Below are positions 1 through 8,588 of a DNA stretch of 64,000 nt, in pieces; position 1 is the stretch's first letter, and each line of letters starts with the position of its first letter. The DNA comes from Pedobacter puniceum (lineage in GTDB: Bacteria; Bacteroidota; Bacteroidia; Sphingobacteriales; Sphingobacteriaceae), in NCBI RefSeq assembly GCF_009674685.1, contig NZ_WKJI01000004.1:218427-282426 (forward strand), read 5' to 3'. The position numbers were made by a program, and so were the translations under genes. Below the pieces are notes generated by a model. It made no database searches. It saw only the letters and a list, made by a program, of their open reading frames with translations, and had not been told where the DNA came from.

Positions 1-213
1 TAAAAACTGATAGCCTCCACCCGTTTTAGCTAGTTCAATTGCAGATTCTTCTTGAGCATATCTGTTCTGAATGTTGCTTATATGAGCAAGAACTTCTGCA
101 TCGCTAATATCCTCTTGCAAGGTTATCTGTAAACAAGCTACAATCTCTTCTAAGCGTATACTGGTATCAGAAGCAAAAATAAGTGCTTCAATATATTTTT
201 CTGTCATACTCAT
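1..213 (-). CDS. scpB: Segregation and condensation protein B, C-terminally incomplete
   Basis: The first 71 codons of a gene that runs off the left edge. The translation starts MSMTEKYIEALIFAS and contains AIELAKTGGGYQF, the pattern of the N-terminal winged-helix domain of ScpB (IEALIFAS near the start, then a GGYQ motif). ScpB binds the ScpA kleisin and with SMC forms the chromosome-condensing complex. ATG at 213 or the in-frame ATG at 207 could be the start. It is followed downstream on its strand by unseen sequence and preceded by mqnC, which is read in the same direction 19 bp away. Confidence 0.8.
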   Translation of the reverse strand, partial: MSMTEKYIEALIFASDTSIRLEEIVACLQITLQEDISDAEVLAHISNIQNRYAQEESAIELAKTGGGYQFL

Positions 214-232
214 GTACTACAAAGAAAAAAAA

Positions 233-1357
233 TTAATAGTTAATTTCTTGTTGAACGATATCTTTTTCTTCTGTCCTCCACTCGTACAATTGATTTCTTA
301 GTTGTGGTTCAAAACCAGCCTCTTTAATAGCTTCTTTTATACCATTTGATGTAAACCTATGTGGAGCGCCAGCAGCACTAACAACGTTTTCTTCTATCAT
401 GATAGAACCGAAATCATTAGCGCCCGCGTGTAAACATAATTGTGCAACTTGTTTACCAACAGTTAACCACGATGCTTGAATATTTTTAATGTTGGGAAGC
501 ATGATTCTGCATAGTGCTATCATTCTGATGTACTCATCACCAGTAACATCATTGGTTATGCCTCTAATTTTTTTAAGTAGCGTACCATCATCTTGGAAAG
601 GCCACGGAATGAAAGCGGTGAAACCATAATGTCCTTCGGGTTTTTCTGCCTGCACTTCTCTTATCCAAATCAGATGCTCAAAACGCTCTTCAATAGTTTC
701 TATATGGCCAAACATCATGGTAGCAGAAGTTGCAATATTAAGTTTATGAGCAGCTCTCATCACGTCAAGCCATTCTTGTCCGCCGCATTTACCTTTAGAT
801 ATTAAACGTCTTACTCTGTCGTTTAAAATCTCTGCACCTGCACCCGGTAAAGAGTCTAAACCTGATTCTTTTAAAGCTTTAAGCACATCGTAATGGCTCA
901 TACTTTCTAACTTAGCTACGTGGGCAATTTCTGGAGGGCCTAAAGCGTGTAATCTTAAAGTAGGATATAATTCTTTAAGCTGCTTAAATAAATCTGAGTA
1001 AAACTGTAAACCTAAATCTGGGTGATGCCCGCCTTGAAGCAATAACTGATCTCCGCCTAAGCGAAAAGTTTCTTCAATTTTTTGTTTATAAGTTTCTATA
1101 TCTGTGATATAACTTTCGTCATGCCCTGGTCTTCTAAAGAAATTACAAAATTTACAATTAGCAATACAAACATTGGTAGTGTTTACATTACGGTCTATTT
1201 GCCAGGTAACTTTACCATGTGGAACTTGTTTTTTTCTTAATTCGTTGGCAACGTACATGAGCTCTGGAGTACTGGCTTTATGATATAAGTAAACTCCTTC
1301 CTCAAGCGATAAAAACTCAAAGTTTAACGCTCTGCTTAATAATTCAGCAACATTCAT
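233..1357 (-). CDS. mqnC: Cyclic dehypoxanthinyl futalosine synthase (radical SAM)
   Basis: Radical-SAM enzyme of the futalosine route to menaquinone, closing dehypoxanthine futalosine into its cyclic form. The CxxxCxxC cluster-binding motif is CIANCKFC near residue 65 of the 374-residue product, followed by LLQGGHHPD and LPGAGAEIL, both typical of the MqnC/MqnE/CofH group. The length fits MqnC, and the GGHHPDLG motif favours MqnC over MqnE. I start at the ATG at 1357 (MNVAELL); the longer frame to 1363 begins with TTG and adds only two residues. It implies a menaquinone-based respiratory chain, which fits the N2O reductase locus further right. Confidence 0.9.
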   Translation of the reverse strand: MNVAELLSRALNFEFLSLEEGVYLYHKASTPELMYVANELRKKQVPHGKVTWQIDRNVNTTNVCIANCKFCNFFRRPGHDESYITDIETYKQKIEETFRLGGDQLLLQGGHHPDLGLQFYSDLFKQLKELYPTLRLHALGPPEIAHVAKLESMSHYDVLKALKESGLDSLPGAGAEILNDRVRRLISKGKCGGQEWLDVMRAAHKLNIATSATMMFGHIETIEERFEHLIWIREVQAEKPEGHYGFTAFIPWPFQDDGTLLKKIRGITNDVTGDEYIRMIALCRIMLPNIKNIQASWLTVGKQVAQLCLHAGANDFGSIMIEENVVSAAGAPHRFTSNGIKEAIKEAGFEPQLRNQLYEWRTEEKDIVQQEINY

Positions 1358-1482
1358 ACACAAAAATACTTTATTCAGTTTGATTTGTTTTAGAAATCAT
1401 TAAGTTTAAACTTTGTTGACTATGTCTTGACAACAAATCCACCGGATATATACAATTTTGCTGTTTGTTTATAAATTCTTTT

Positions 1483-2718
1483 ATGATTCATTTTGAGCGA
1501 TTTACTTTAGAAAACGGTTTAAAAGTTTTGGTACATGAAGACCATACTACGCCCATGGCTGTTTTAAATATTTTATATGATGTAGGGGCCAGAGATGAAC
1601 ATCCGGATAAAACGGGTTTTGCTCATTTATTTGAGCATTTAATGTTTGGAGGCTCTATCAATATACCTTCTTATGATGAGCCTTTACAGCGTGTTGGAGG
1701 TGAAAACAACGCTTTTACCAGTAATGATATTACCAACTATTATATCACTTTACCTGCGGTAAATTTAGAAACTGCTTTTTGGCTAGAATCTGATAGGATG
1801 CTGAGTTTAGCTTTTTCTGAAAAAAGTCTAGAAGTACAAAAAAATGTAGTTTGTGAAGAGTTTAAGCAGCGTTACCTCAATCAGCCTTACGGCGATGTTT
1901 GGTTAAAACTACGTCCTTTAGTTTACAAAAAGCACTCTTACCAATGGGCAACCATAGGAAAAGAGTTATCACACATAGAAAATGCCGAAATGGCTGATGT
2001 AAAAGCTTTTTTCAAAAAGCACTATAACCCACAAAATGCTATTATGGTAGTAGGTGGAGCGGTTGATAAAGAGAAAGTTAAAGAACTAGCTGAGAAATGG
2101 TTTGGCCCCATCCCGGCAGGAGAAAAATACCATAGAAACTTACCCAAAGAACCTAAGCAACTAGCAGAGGTTAAAGAAACTATATATGCCGATGTTCCTT
2201 TAAATGCTATTTATAAAGCTTTTAAAATGCCAGGAAAGATGGATAAAGATTATCCGGCTATAGATTTAATTTCTGATATTTTATCTCAAGGGAAATCATC
2301 AAGATTATACCGTAACCTAGTTAAAGAGCAACAATTATTTAGTGATATTAATGCTTATAATTTTGGTAGTTTAGACACAGGCATGTTCATTGTAGAAGGC
2401 AGATTAAACCCAGGTATAAGCGTAGAAATTGCTGATGAAGCTATTTGGGCAGAGTTAAATCAGCTTAAAAAAGATTTGGTTGCTGATGATGAATTAACTA
2501 AAGTGAAGAATAAGTTTGAGTCTACCTTAACTTTTTCTGAGATGAGTTTGTTAGATAGAGCTATGAATATTGCTTTTTACGAATTGATGGGAGATGCTTC
2601 ACTTTTTAATACTGAAGTTGATAAGTATTTAAGTGTTACAGCGGCTCATATTCAAGAGCAAGCACAGCAATTGTTTACTAAAGAGCAAGCTACTACATTA
2701 TATTATTTAGCTAAATAA
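1483..2718 (+). CDS. M16 family zinc metallopeptidase, catalytic subunit
   Basis: Insulinase-like (M16) peptidase of about 411 residues. The inverted zinc motif HxxEH is HLFEH at residues 48-52, and a downstream glutamate in VVCEEFKQR near residue 125 fits the third zinc ligand. There is no signal peptide, so it probably acts in the cytoplasm unless exported another way. The start is the ATG at 1483 (MIHFERF); the longer frame from 1465 would use TTG. It is followed after 6 bp by a second M16-like gene that lacks the zinc motif, the arrangement of two-subunit M16B peptidases where one chain is catalytic and the other completes the chamber. Confidence 0.88.
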   Translation: MIHFERFTLENGLKVLVHEDHTTPMAVLNILYDVGARDEHPDKTGFAHLFEHLMFGGSINIPSYDEPLQRVGGENNAFTSNDITNYYITLPAVNLETAFWLESDRMLSLAFSEKSLEVQKNVVCEEFKQRYLNQPYGDVWLKLRPLVYKKHSYQWATIGKELSHIENAEMADVKAFFKKHYNPQNAIMVVGGAVDKEKVKELAEKWFGPIPAGEKYHRNLPKEPKQLAEVKETIYADVPLNAIYKAFKMPGKMDKDYPAIDLISDILSQGKSSRLYRNLVKEQQLFSDINAYNFGSLDTGMFIVEGRLNPGISVEIADEAIWAELNQLKKDLVADDELTKVKNKFESTLTFSEMSLLDRAMNIAFYELMGDASLFNTEVDKYLSVTAAHIQEQAQQLFTKEQATTLYYLAK

Positions 2719-2724
2719 AGCATC

Positions 2725-3996
2725 ATGTTAGATAGAACCACAGCCCCTCAGTTTAAAAATATTGAGGATATACACTTTATAAAAGCCAGCAAGCATCAAT
2801 TAGCTAATGATATTCCGGTTTTCATCATCAATGCTGGTGAGCAAGAATTGGTAAGGATAGAGTTTATTTTTAAAAATGTTAATTGGTATATTCAAAAGCC
2901 ACTTTTATCATTAGCGGCCAATACCATGTTAAATGATGGTACTAGTAATTTAAGTGGAGCCGAGATTGCTAATAAAATAGATTATTATGGCGCATTTTTT
3001 CAAACCGAATATGGTTTAGACCGCTCTACAGTTGTGCTTTACTCTCTAAATAAGCATCTGCCTAATACCTTGCCTATTATCAAAGAAGTTTTAACAGATT
3101 CTGTTTATCCTGAAAAGGAGGTTGATACTTTTATCAATAACCAAAAGCAAAAGTTAAAAGTAAGCTTAGAAAAGAACGATTTTTTGGCAAGAAGACAGTT
3201 TAGCAAGGCTATTTTTGGCGATACCATTTATGGTTTTTCATCAAATTTGGAAGATTATGACGCTTTAAATCAAGCAGATTTAAGACAGCATTTTCAGCAA
3301 ACTTATCATCCAGAAAATTGCACCATAGTGGTTTCTGGAAAAGTAAATGAAGATATTTTAACGCTTTTAAATAGTCTTTTTGGCGCATGGAAAAGCGATG
3401 TTGTTTTTAAACCTAACACGGTTGAATTTAAAGCTGCAGATGATAAATATCATTATATAGAGAAGGTGCAGGCTTTGCAATCTGCGATAAGAATTGGGAT
3501 GCCTTCTATCAATAGAAAACATAAAGATTTTCCTGCCTTACAAGTGCTAAATACGGTTTTAGGTGGATATTTTGGCAGCAGATTGATGGCTAATATTAGA
3601 GAGGATAAAGGTTATACTTATGGTATAGGTTCTGCAAATGTATCTTTAGAACAAGCCGGATACTTTTTTATTGCTTCTGAGGTAGGCACCGATGTTTGTG
3701 CTGATACCTTGGTGCAAATAGAAAAGGAAGTTAATATCCTTAAAACCCAATTAATTGGTGATGAAGAACTAGCCTTGGTTAAAAATTATCTTTTAGGAAG
3801 TTTACTAGGCAGCTTAGAAAATGCTTTTTCACATGCCGACAAGTTTAAGAATATTTATTTCTTTAATCAGGATTATGAATATTATACAAATTATATCAAC
3901 ACCATTAAAACCATTAATGCACCACAATTATTAGAATTAGCTAATAAATATTGGGATTTTGACCAATTTTATAAGGTAATTGTGGGGAAGGTTTAG
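2725..3996 (+). CDS. M16 family non-catalytic partner subunit
   Basis: M16-fold protein of 423 residues without HxxEH. It keeps the conserved second-half motif, seen as GGYFGSRLMANIREDKGYTYG near residue 290, whose Arg and Tyr in M16 partners bind substrate backbone and shape the active site. With the catalytic gene just upstream it probably forms a heterodimeric peptidase, as in bacterial M16B pairs and mitochondrial processing peptidase. The pair is very likely co-transcribed (6 bp gap). Substrate unknown. It converges on the TlpA-like gene at 4026. Confidence 0.82.
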   Translation: MLDRTTAPQFKNIEDIHFIKASKHQLANDIPVFIINAGEQELVRIEFIFKNVNWYIQKPLLSLAANTMLNDGTSNLSGAEIANKIDYYGAFFQTEYGLDRSTVVLYSLNKHLPNTLPIIKEVLTDSVYPEKEVDTFINNQKQKLKVSLEKNDFLARRQFSKAIFGDTIYGFSSNLEDYDALNQADLRQHFQQTYHPENCTIVVSGKVNEDILTLLNSLFGAWKSDVVFKPNTVEFKAADDKYHYIEKVQALQSAIRIGMPSINRKHKDFPALQVLNTVLGGYFGSRLMANIREDKGYTYGIGSANVSLEQAGYFFIASEVGTDVCADTLVQIEKEVNILKTQLIGDEELALVKNYLLGSLLGSLENAFSHADKFKNIYFFNQDYEYYTNYINTIKTINAPQLLELANKYWDFDQFYKVIVGKV

Positions 3997-4025
3997 GGGG
4001 AGATTTGATTTTATATGAGTTGTAT

Positions 4026-5156
4026 CTAAAGCGACTTATTCAAGAAAATATCTAATTCAGAAGGCTTGATGTTTTTTGCTATGATTTTTCCAGTAGAATC
4101 AATTAATAAATTGGTTGGAAAAGCTTGAATAGAAAACATCGAGCTTTCTTTTCCATCAATATCCCAATATTGCGGCCATAAGAGTTTATGTTTATGAATG
4201 GCAGCTATCCATTTAGATTTTTCTTTTTGACGGTCTGTAGATATGCCTATTATTTGGAAGCCTTGTTGGTGGTACTTGGTGTATATTTCATTAAGCTCTT
4301 TAAATTGAGCGATGCATGGCCCACAGTTGCTGTACCAAAAATCTACTAAAGTGTATTTGTATTCTTGGTAAAAGTTGGTAGAAAGGGTATCGTTTTGTTG
4401 GCTTAATACTATAAATTTTGGCATCTTTTTACCTATGGATAATTCATTCCCTTTTAAGAGATTTTGATGGAGGTTTTTCCCGGAAAAAGAATTTTGGGTG
4501 GTACTATCAAAGCTGTTAAAGATAGTGAAGAATATGCTTTCGAAGCCAAATTGATGAAGTTCAGCTAATCTCCATAAAGCATAATAAGAATCAGGATTTT
4601 TGATTACATAAGTTAGTAAGGTGCTATCGGTTAAGCGATATAGTCTTTTTAATTCTTGATTTAGACGCGTGTTAATTTCTTTAGGAATCTTATTGTTTGT
4701 TTGCGTTTTAATACTATCCCATTTACTATTTAAAGCGTCATACTGCTGTGTTAATTCTTGAAAATGATTTAGATAATTTTGGTAATCATGACTCATGATT
4801 TTGTTAGAAATCTGCGGGACTTTTTTGTTTAGAAGTGTATCAATTACTATTTTTTGATGACCTTCATCAATAATAAATAGTTCAGATAAATAAGCTCTAT
4901 CCCGATAAGATATACGATAGGCAAGAGGATGGGGTATATTACCTTTTATTTCAAATTTACCATTAACAACTTTTGTTTTAACATTTCTTAATTCTTCTGG
5001 ATAAAGACTAGAATCTGCTGCCAATTCTAAAATTATAGTTCCTTTTTCAATATTTGAAGTTCCTTCAATTGTGAAGTTATAGGTTTTAGGTTGTGATAGG
5101 GAGTTAAGTCCAAAATATAAAACGTAAAATAAGGTTATGAGGGTTGTGTTAAACAT
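4026..5156 (-). CDS. DUF4369 / TlpA-like thiol-disulfide oxidoreductase
   Basis: Exported thioredoxin-fold protein of 376 residues. A hydrophobic N-terminus (MFNTTLITLFYVLYFGLNSLS) acts as signal or anchor. The segment starting FTIEGTSNIEKGTIIL matches the DUF4369 domain often fused to TlpA-like domains in Bacteroidota. The C-terminal 140 residues are the AhpC/TSA-Redoxin fold with the redox motif in FWYSNCGPCIAQF, then FQIIGISTDRQ and QAFPTNLLID (the cis-Pro loop). It likely reduces or isomerises periplasmic disulfides or serves cytochrome maturation. The substrate cannot be told. It is read in the same direction as the next thioredoxin-like gene, 130 bp away. Confidence 0.85.
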   Translation of the reverse strand: MFNTTLITLFYVLYFGLNSLSQPKTYNFTIEGTSNIEKGTIILELAADSSLYPEELRNVKTKVVNGKFEIKGNIPHPLAYRISYRDRAYLSELFIIDEGHQKIVIDTLLNKKVPQISNKIMSHDYQNYLNHFQELTQQYDALNSKWDSIKTQTNNKIPKEINTRLNQELKRLYRLTDSTLLTYVIKNPDSYYALWRLAELHQFGFESIFFTIFNSFDSTTQNSFSGKNLHQNLLKGNELSIGKKMPKFIVLSQQNDTLSTNFYQEYKYTLVDFWYSNCGPCIAQFKELNEIYTKYHQQGFQIIGISTDRQKEKSKWIAAIHKHKLLWPQYWDIDGKESSMFSIQAFPTNLLIDSTGKIIAKNIKPSELDIFLNKSL

Positions 5157-5287
5157 AATTTCCCATAGTAATAGTTAATGTAAAAAATATAAAAGTTTCA
5201 ATGTTTTATTAAATATGAGATTTGTGTTAAAAAGCATTGTGTGGGGGCTAAAAAAATGTAATATAGAGACTATATAAGCTTTAAAAA

Positions 5288-6595
5288 CTACCAAGCTTTT
5301 TCCCCTTTTTCTATTTTTATTTTCAAATTTTCTAATCGTGTAATATAAGAGTCTTGATTTAAGTCTTTTGCTATTTTAATAGCTTCATCCACAGCTAATA
5401 AAGACTCAACTTTATTTCCAATCTTATATAAAAGTGTAGCATATCCAGTTTGTATAATAGGACTTCTTTTCTCTTTGAAAAATTTAGTTTGAGTAGTAAA
5501 TTTAATAGCGTTGTTCAAAATAGTTTTATCTTCTGAATTTTTAATGATATTCCATATATAATAGCGTAGTAGATTATCATCCAGTACTTCTGGATATAAA
5601 TCGGTAAATTCTATAAAAGATTCACAGAATTTATTATAGTCCTTCACCCAATCATAATAAATGGGTTTTGAAGCTAAAAGTATTTTTCTTGAAAGTTCTG
5701 GGTATTCAGATTTTAGTTTAGACTCAAGTGTATCCCAATCAATATTTTTATTTATTTCTCCACTATATCTTATCATTCCGCCACCAAGGTCTGTTTTAGT
5801 GCCACCATTACGTAAATAAGGTATTACAATTTCGTTAGAAATTATATTTGAAACAATTTTATAGCTTTCTCCTTTCCCTAACATGGAATCAGCTTTTGTT
5901 GAATTAAATCTCAAAACGTTAAATCCTACATCTGAGCTTTTTACAGTAGCTGTTTTTATAATTTCTAAATTCTCCTTAGTGTAAATGTCTTTTTGAAATA
6001 TTAAGTATTCATTGGCAACTTTAGACAAAAAGAGCAAATCCTTCTCTTCTTTCGCAGTGCTTAAAAGCTGTTTTAACAAAATTGGATTTTTTACTCCCTT
6101 TTCAAATTTTGTTTTAAATAAGTGATATTGCTTTTCGGGGTTAACAGCATTTTCCGCTTTTGAAATAAAAGTAAAAGCATCCTCGGAAGCTCCAGTAATT
6201 CTATATACTAATTCACCATTAGGGTTAAAAAATAAATATGTTGGATAACTATCAATTTTAAATTCTTTTTCTAGTTGTTCCACATCCTTATACCAAGCTT
6301 TTATAAAGGCGTTATCATGCTTTGTTTTATCAAACTGAATAGCAACATTAATAAAATTTGCATTAAAAAAATCTCCAACATTCTTTTGAGGGAATATATC
6401 TTTAGCCATCATTTTACAAGGACCACACCAAGTTGTAAAAGCGTCTAGAAAAATATATTTATTAGATTTTTTTGCTTCAGATTTTGCACTTTCCCAGTCT
6501 TTAAATTGAGAGAATTTAATTCCTTGATTATCTTGAGCAAAAGATTGGATGCTAAGTAAAAAAAGTAAAAAATAAGTAATAGATGATTTTAGCAT
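5288..6595 (-). CDS. Exported thioredoxin-domain protein
   Basis: 435 residues with a signal peptide (cleavage probably after QSFAQ). The N-terminal domain has the thioredoxin motif in FLDAFTTWCGPCKMMAKD near residue 57, then VEQLEKEFKIDSYPTYLFFNPNG with the cis-Pro. The rest is helical, with possible TPR-like repeats near the C-terminus (ATLLYKIGNKVESLLAVDEAI). The arrangement resembles DUF255/thioredoxin_7 proteins of Bacteroidota. It is probably a periplasmic redox protein; the partner is unknown. It sits with three other minus-strand exported protein genes (4026-10625). Confidence 0.8.
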   Translation of the reverse strand: MLKSSITYFLLFLLSIQSFAQDNQGIKFSQFKDWESAKSEAKKSNKYIFLDAFTTWCGPCKMMAKDIFPQKNVGDFFNANFINVAIQFDKTKHDNAFIKAWYKDVEQLEKEFKIDSYPTYLFFNPNGELVYRITGASEDAFTFISKAENAVNPEKQYHLFKTKFEKGVKNPILLKQLLSTAKEEKDLLFLSKVANEYLIFQKDIYTKENLEIIKTATVKSSDVGFNVLRFNSTKADSMLGKGESYKIVSNIISNEIVIPYLRNGGTKTDLGGGMIRYSGEINKNIDWDTLESKLKSEYPELSRKILLASKPIYYDWVKDYNKFCESFIEFTDLYPEVLDDNLLRYYIWNIIKNSEDKTILNNAIKFTTQTKFFKEKRSPIIQTGYATLLYKIGNKVESLLAVDEAIKIAKDLNQDSYITRLENLKIKIEKGEKAW

Positions 6596-6694
6596 ATAGG
6601 ATAAATTAAATCAACAAGCTTAGCTCGGTGATTTTTTGTTTAACATTTCTATTAATACTAAATAACTTAATATTTAGAGTTCTATATTTCCTAG

Positions 6695-8584
6695 TTATTG
6701 CTTAACTAAAACTGCTTTTTGTTTATCTGCTTTATAAATGGTTTTATAAAATGCCACTAAATCATTAAATTTTTCTGCGGGATATGTTGATTTAAACATC
6801 TTTTGCTCTCTTTTATAAATGATTTTATTATCACTCATGGTAGTAGATGAAGTGTATATACCAAAATCTGTTTTAATTTGTGTTTCCTTTGGGATAAATT
6901 CTACTTTGTAATTTTTGGGGAGCTCATAAATTACTTCGTCATAATCATGATAATTCATTGAAATTCTAAAGTCTGTTTTTCTATCAGGTACTATTTCAGG
7001 AACATATGATTTCTTATTAAATAAATTTAGTGTTACAAACTTATTATTGCCTCCATTAACAAAAATATTATCAAGGGTTAAATCTAAGTTTTCTTCTATT
7101 TTAGGCATATCTTTCTCTGCCAATGAATAATTGATTTTTTCTATTCTAACATTTGGAGTTTGTAAAGTACTGTAGATGTAATCTTTTTGCTCTTTTATTT
7201 CATTATATAATTGATGTTGAATGTCTTCAAATTGCTCTCCCGTATATTGTGTATAAAGTTTAATTCTTGCATTTCCTAAAGAATCAATAAAAACATTAAT
7301 CTTTCTCAGCTGCTGGCTATCTGAGGGTTTAAGAGCAGGAGTTTTAACAATTTGTCCGCCACTTGGTGATATTAAAAGTACGTTCCTGCCCTCTGTGAAA
7401 CTCCCTAGATAATTAAAAGGAGAACGCTGGCTGGTACACTCTAGCCAAACTGTATCTTTTTGTAAAGGAACACATAAAATCATATGATTAGCTTGGTTTG
7501 CAGAAGCAAAGTCAGTCCTCAAACCACCTTTAGGATTTGCACCTACAACCGTTAAATATGATTTTATATTTGCTTCTTTAAGTAACGCGAGCATGTAATT
7601 AGAAAGGGCTTTACAGTCTCCGTAATTATTTTGTGCAACTTTTGTTGCTTCAAAAGGTTTAAGGCCTCCAATTCCTAATTGTACACTTACGTATCTGCTT
7701 TTGGCTTGTAAGTATTTGTATAAAACTCTTATTTTATCTTTTTCATTAGTTAAATTATCAGTAAGTTCATGAACTTTGATTTTTATATCATTAGGTAAAA
7801 CATCTAAACCAGCGCTTAAATTATAAAGCCATTTACCATATGCATTCCAATCAGAAAGATCTCCTGAGGAACCATCATACTCAAAATTGGTAGGCCCAAA
7901 TAATGCCCAAGGTGTTATTTTATTTAAGCCTGCACTTAGGGGTTCTATAGCATAAGCTTTCAAATTATGAATAGAAAACTTAATTGATTTGGTTTTATCA
8001 TCACCCTGAACTGCAGGTATAGGAAGTTTATTTAATTTAAAGCGTACTTTCATCTCACTAGGATGCGAGAGTTCATAAGTAGATTTTTGAACAGATAATC
8101 TGAAATCTGATTGAGGATACCAAGAAGGATATGAGAGTAAACTATTATGGTTTATTTTGTAAGAAAACTTAATAGTATATGGATAAGTTGGATAATTAAT
8201 TTGTAATACTTTAGCTCTGCTATCTTCATAAATAGAAAAACTAGAGATAAGACTTCTATCAGTAAAATCGCTAGTTTTAAATTCTTTAATAACGGTACCT
8301 TCTTTATTAATTAAAGACGCAGACAATTCTTCAATCCGAGAGAGTTTATCATAAGATAGTCCTAAGTTATTATATTCCTCTGCATTTTTGTTCAGAATAG
8401 TAACTATTAAATCATATTTTTCAATAGCTTTTGAAGGCGATTTCAAGGTAAACTCCCTCGTCTCTTTTCTAATTACTGCATCGGCATTAATTAAAAGAGA
8501 GTCTGGGATATTTGATGTAGCATATTCTTGTGCTTTTAAAAAGCTTGAATAAAATAATAAAATAAGGAAAAATAATTTTCTCAA
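6695..8584 (-). CDS. DUF3857 / transglutaminase-like exported protein with intact catalytic residues
   Basis: 629 residues with a signal peptide ending near FLKAQ. The first half matches DUF3857 (bulky beta domain, KYDLIVTILNKNAEEYNNLGLSYDK). A transglutaminase-like core follows, with the nucleophile in NNYGDCKALSNYML, the histidine in ANQANHMILCVPL, and an acidic residue in VWLECTS. The C-terminal region resembles DUF3858. The family is common in Bacteroidota and is thought to act on envelope peptides or proteins, but its reaction is not established. It lies 4 bp downstream of its paralogue on the same strand, so the two are almost surely one operon. Confidence 0.8.
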   Translation of the reverse strand: MRKLFFLILLFYSSFLKAQEYATSNIPDSLLINADAVIRKETREFTLKSPSKAIEKYDLIVTILNKNAEEYNNLGLSYDKLSRIEELSASLINKEGTVIKEFKTSDFTDRSLISSFSIYEDSRAKVLQINYPTYPYTIKFSYKINHNSLLSYPSWYPQSDFRLSVQKSTYELSHPSEMKVRFKLNKLPIPAVQGDDKTKSIKFSIHNLKAYAIEPLSAGLNKITPWALFGPTNFEYDGSSGDLSDWNAYGKWLYNLSAGLDVLPNDIKIKVHELTDNLTNEKDKIRVLYKYLQAKSRYVSVQLGIGGLKPFEATKVAQNNYGDCKALSNYMLALLKEANIKSYLTVVGANPKGGLRTDFASANQANHMILCVPLQKDTVWLECTSQRSPFNYLGSFTEGRNVLLISPSGGQIVKTPALKPSDSQQLRKINVFIDSLGNARIKLYTQYTGEQFEDIQHQLYNEIKEQKDYIYSTLQTPNVRIEKINYSLAEKDMPKIEENLDLTLDNIFVNGGNNKFVTLNLFNKKSYVPEIVPDRKTDFRISMNYHDYDEVIYELPKNYKVEFIPKETQIKTDFGIYTSSTTMSDNKIIYKREQKMFKSTYPAEKFNDLVAFYKTIYKADKQKAVLVKQ

Positions 8585-8588
8585 AGGC

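Noticed and set aside
1431..1470. Sigma-70-like TTGACA and TACAAT before the M16 gene
   Set aside because: Bacteroidota promoters use TTTG/TAnnTTTG, so this E. coli-like match is most likely chance.
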